Origin: a virus
Strand: one strand, 5' to 3'
Virus record (IMG/VR): IMGVR_UViG_3300034152_000380
Location: 1 to 22,108 of that record
DNA: 22,108 nucleotides
Both the position numbers and the translations under genes were made by a program. The notes under the pieces were generated by a model. The model did not search any database. It was not told where the DNA came from and saw only the letters and a list, made by a program, of their open reading frames with translations. Numbering within the stretch: the stretch's first letter is position 1; each line of letters starts with the position of its first letter. This document shows positions 21,056 to 22,108 of the stretch, in pieces.

Positions 21056-22108
21056 TTATTCTTTTAGATTAACGTTGATTATTTCATAATTAAACCTTTC
21101 TTCATTATAAATCTTAATTCGTTCTATTAAATGATTCAAAGTATAATTCTTTTTTGATTTATGAGTGCAATCATCAGATATATCATAAAGCATCGCCTTT
21201 GTTTTGTTTTTTCCTTTTCTTAAAACTCTTCCGATACTTTGTAAATTTCTAATTCTAGATTTACTTGGTGATGCAAAAACTACGTTGTGTAGGTTTCTTA
21301 TATTTATTCCAGTAGAAAATACACCATATGAAGCAACAATAATTGCATTAGATTCTCTCTCAGTAATCTCTCTGACAAGCTCTCTTTCTTCTGCATCTAC
21401 TCCACCATGAACAAAAAATACTTTTCTATCTTTTTGTTTATAGTGATTGATAAGTTCAAATAATGGTTTACCATGAGTCTCAACTCTTGAAAATAAAATA
21501 AGAGTATTACCTTTTAAGTCTAATGATAAGTTTTTTATAAATTTATTTCTTCTCTCATGATTAATTAAATATTGAATTTCATCTTCATAGCTTTCAAATA
21601 TTTTAGGATTATGCTTTAATACTAAACATCTAATGTCCAGTTTTGAAACATGTCCCTTCTCCATCAATTCAGCAGTTCTGATAATCTTATAAGAAGGTCC
21701 AAATAATCCTTCAAGAACCCATTTATGTGTTTGAGTACCATCTAAAGTTCCAGTAAATCCAAAACGATATTTTGCATGATGAAGTTTTGTCATGATACTA
21801 ATCAATGACTTACTTTTAAATAAATGTGCTTCATCACCAATAACTACTCCATAGTCTTCAAAAAAAGATCTTTCTAATTTATAAATTGATTGCCAAGTTG
21901 TAATGATAACTGAAGCATCTGAAGTTTTTTCTCTACCAGAATATATTTTGTGGCAATATGAGTCAGCATCCCAACCATAATCTTGAAAGTCCTTGTACAT
22001 CTGTTCTACAAGAGATGTCGTTGGAACAACTAGAAGAATTTTTTGCCCTTTATCCACATAGTATCTTACGAGAGAATAAATCATCAGTGATTTGCCTGAT
22101 GCAGTGGG
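21056..22108 (-). CDS. uvsW: UvsW-like RNA-DNA/DNA helicase, C-terminal part (5' end outside window)
   Basis: The frame stays open to the window edge, so this is the C-terminal 350 residues of a protein that in T4 has 587. The first visible residues PTASGKSL are Walker A (motif I). They are followed by VVPTTSLVEQM (Ia), VVIGDEAHLF (DEAH-type motif II), GFTGTL (III), LILFSRVETHG (IV), ASYGVFSTGINI (V) and QSIGRVLRKGK (VI). T4 UvsW unwinds R-loops and branched DNA, shutting off origin initiation and driving recombination-dependent replication. An internal ATG at 22084 is not the real start, since Walker A lies upstream of it. The Sm-like gene A follows one base after its stop. Confidence 0.95.
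   Translation of the reverse strand, partial: PTASGKSLMIYSLVRYYVDKGQKILLVVPTTSLVEQMYKDFQDYGWDADSYCHKIYSGREKTSDASVIITTWQSIYKLERSFFEDYGVVIGDEAHLFKSKSLISIMTKLHHAKYRFGFTGTLDGTQTHKWVLEGLFGPSYKIIRTAELMEKGHVSKLDIRCLVLKHNPKIFESYEDEIQYLINHERRNKFIKNLSLDLKGNTLILFSRVETHGKPLFELINHYKQKDRKVFFVHGGVDAEERELVREITERESNAIIVASYGVFSTGINIRNLHNVVFASPSKSRIRNLQSIGRVLRKGKNKTKAMLYDISDDCTHKSKKNYTLNHLIERIKIYNEERFNYEIINVNLKE

Noticed and set aside
1-22108. tRNA genes, CRISPR arrays, insertion sequences or homing endonucleases
   Set aside because: No cloverleaf, repeat-spacer array, transposase or GIY-YIG/HNH-type ORF was seen, and genes 43, uvsX and 41 are uninterrupted.

Overview
The window reads as the DNA replication, recombination and late-transcription core of a T4-like myovirus, most likely a marine cyanophage. 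Nearly every gene is on the minus strand, so transcription runs from base 22108 towards base 1. The DNA is AT-rich, genes abut or overlap by a few bases, and T4 counterparts are recognisable by motif and length: uvsW, 55, 47, 46, 45, 44, 62, regA, 43, uvsX and 41. A DUF3110-like protein (a family I know from cyanobacteria), an Hsp20 chaperone and a CobS-like AAA+ protein are typical of cyanophages. They favour a low-GC picocyanobacterial host such as Prochlorococcus. A SAR11-infecting relative cannot be excluded from sequence alone.

Layout in transcription order (right to left). (1) 22108-20647: 3' part of uvsW, then an Sm-like protein. (2) A roughly 117-base spacer holds two divergent sigma-70-type promoters. 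(3) 20530-14579: sigma factor 55, nuclease subunit 47, DUF3110, nuclease subunit 46, one or two tiny ORFs, and a CobT-like metallopeptidase/VWA protein. (4) 14490-13366: a CobS/MoxR-type AAA+ ATPase with its own promoter and terminator. (5) 13309-8347: DUF3310 protein, sliding clamp 45, a GC-rich unknown, clamp loader 44, an unknown with a PD-(D/E)XK-like pattern, Dam methylase, a 47-residue ORF, clamp loader 62 and RegA, closed by a clear terminator. (6) 8239-7805: hsp20 alone, between its own promoter and terminator. (7) 7684-1: two more Sm-like proteins, DNA polymerase 43, UvsX, helicase 41, then an accessory cassette of 2OG-Fe(II) oxygenase, sulfotransferase, compact DegT-type aminotransferase and a glycosyltransferase cut by the window edge.

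Functionally, 43/45/44/62/41 are the replisome core, RegA tunes translation of its mRNAs, and UvsX/UvsW/46/47 carry out recombination-dependent replication. Gp55, with the clamp, switches on late transcription. Around this conserved core sit less-explained additions: a possible nuclease/methylase pair, a CobS/CobT-like machine without a visible chelatase subunit, three paralogous Sm-like proteins, a glycan or small-molecule modification cassette, and a plus-strand promoter facing an otherwise minus-strand region. No tRNA, rRNA, CRISPR array, insertion sequence or attachment site was recognised.
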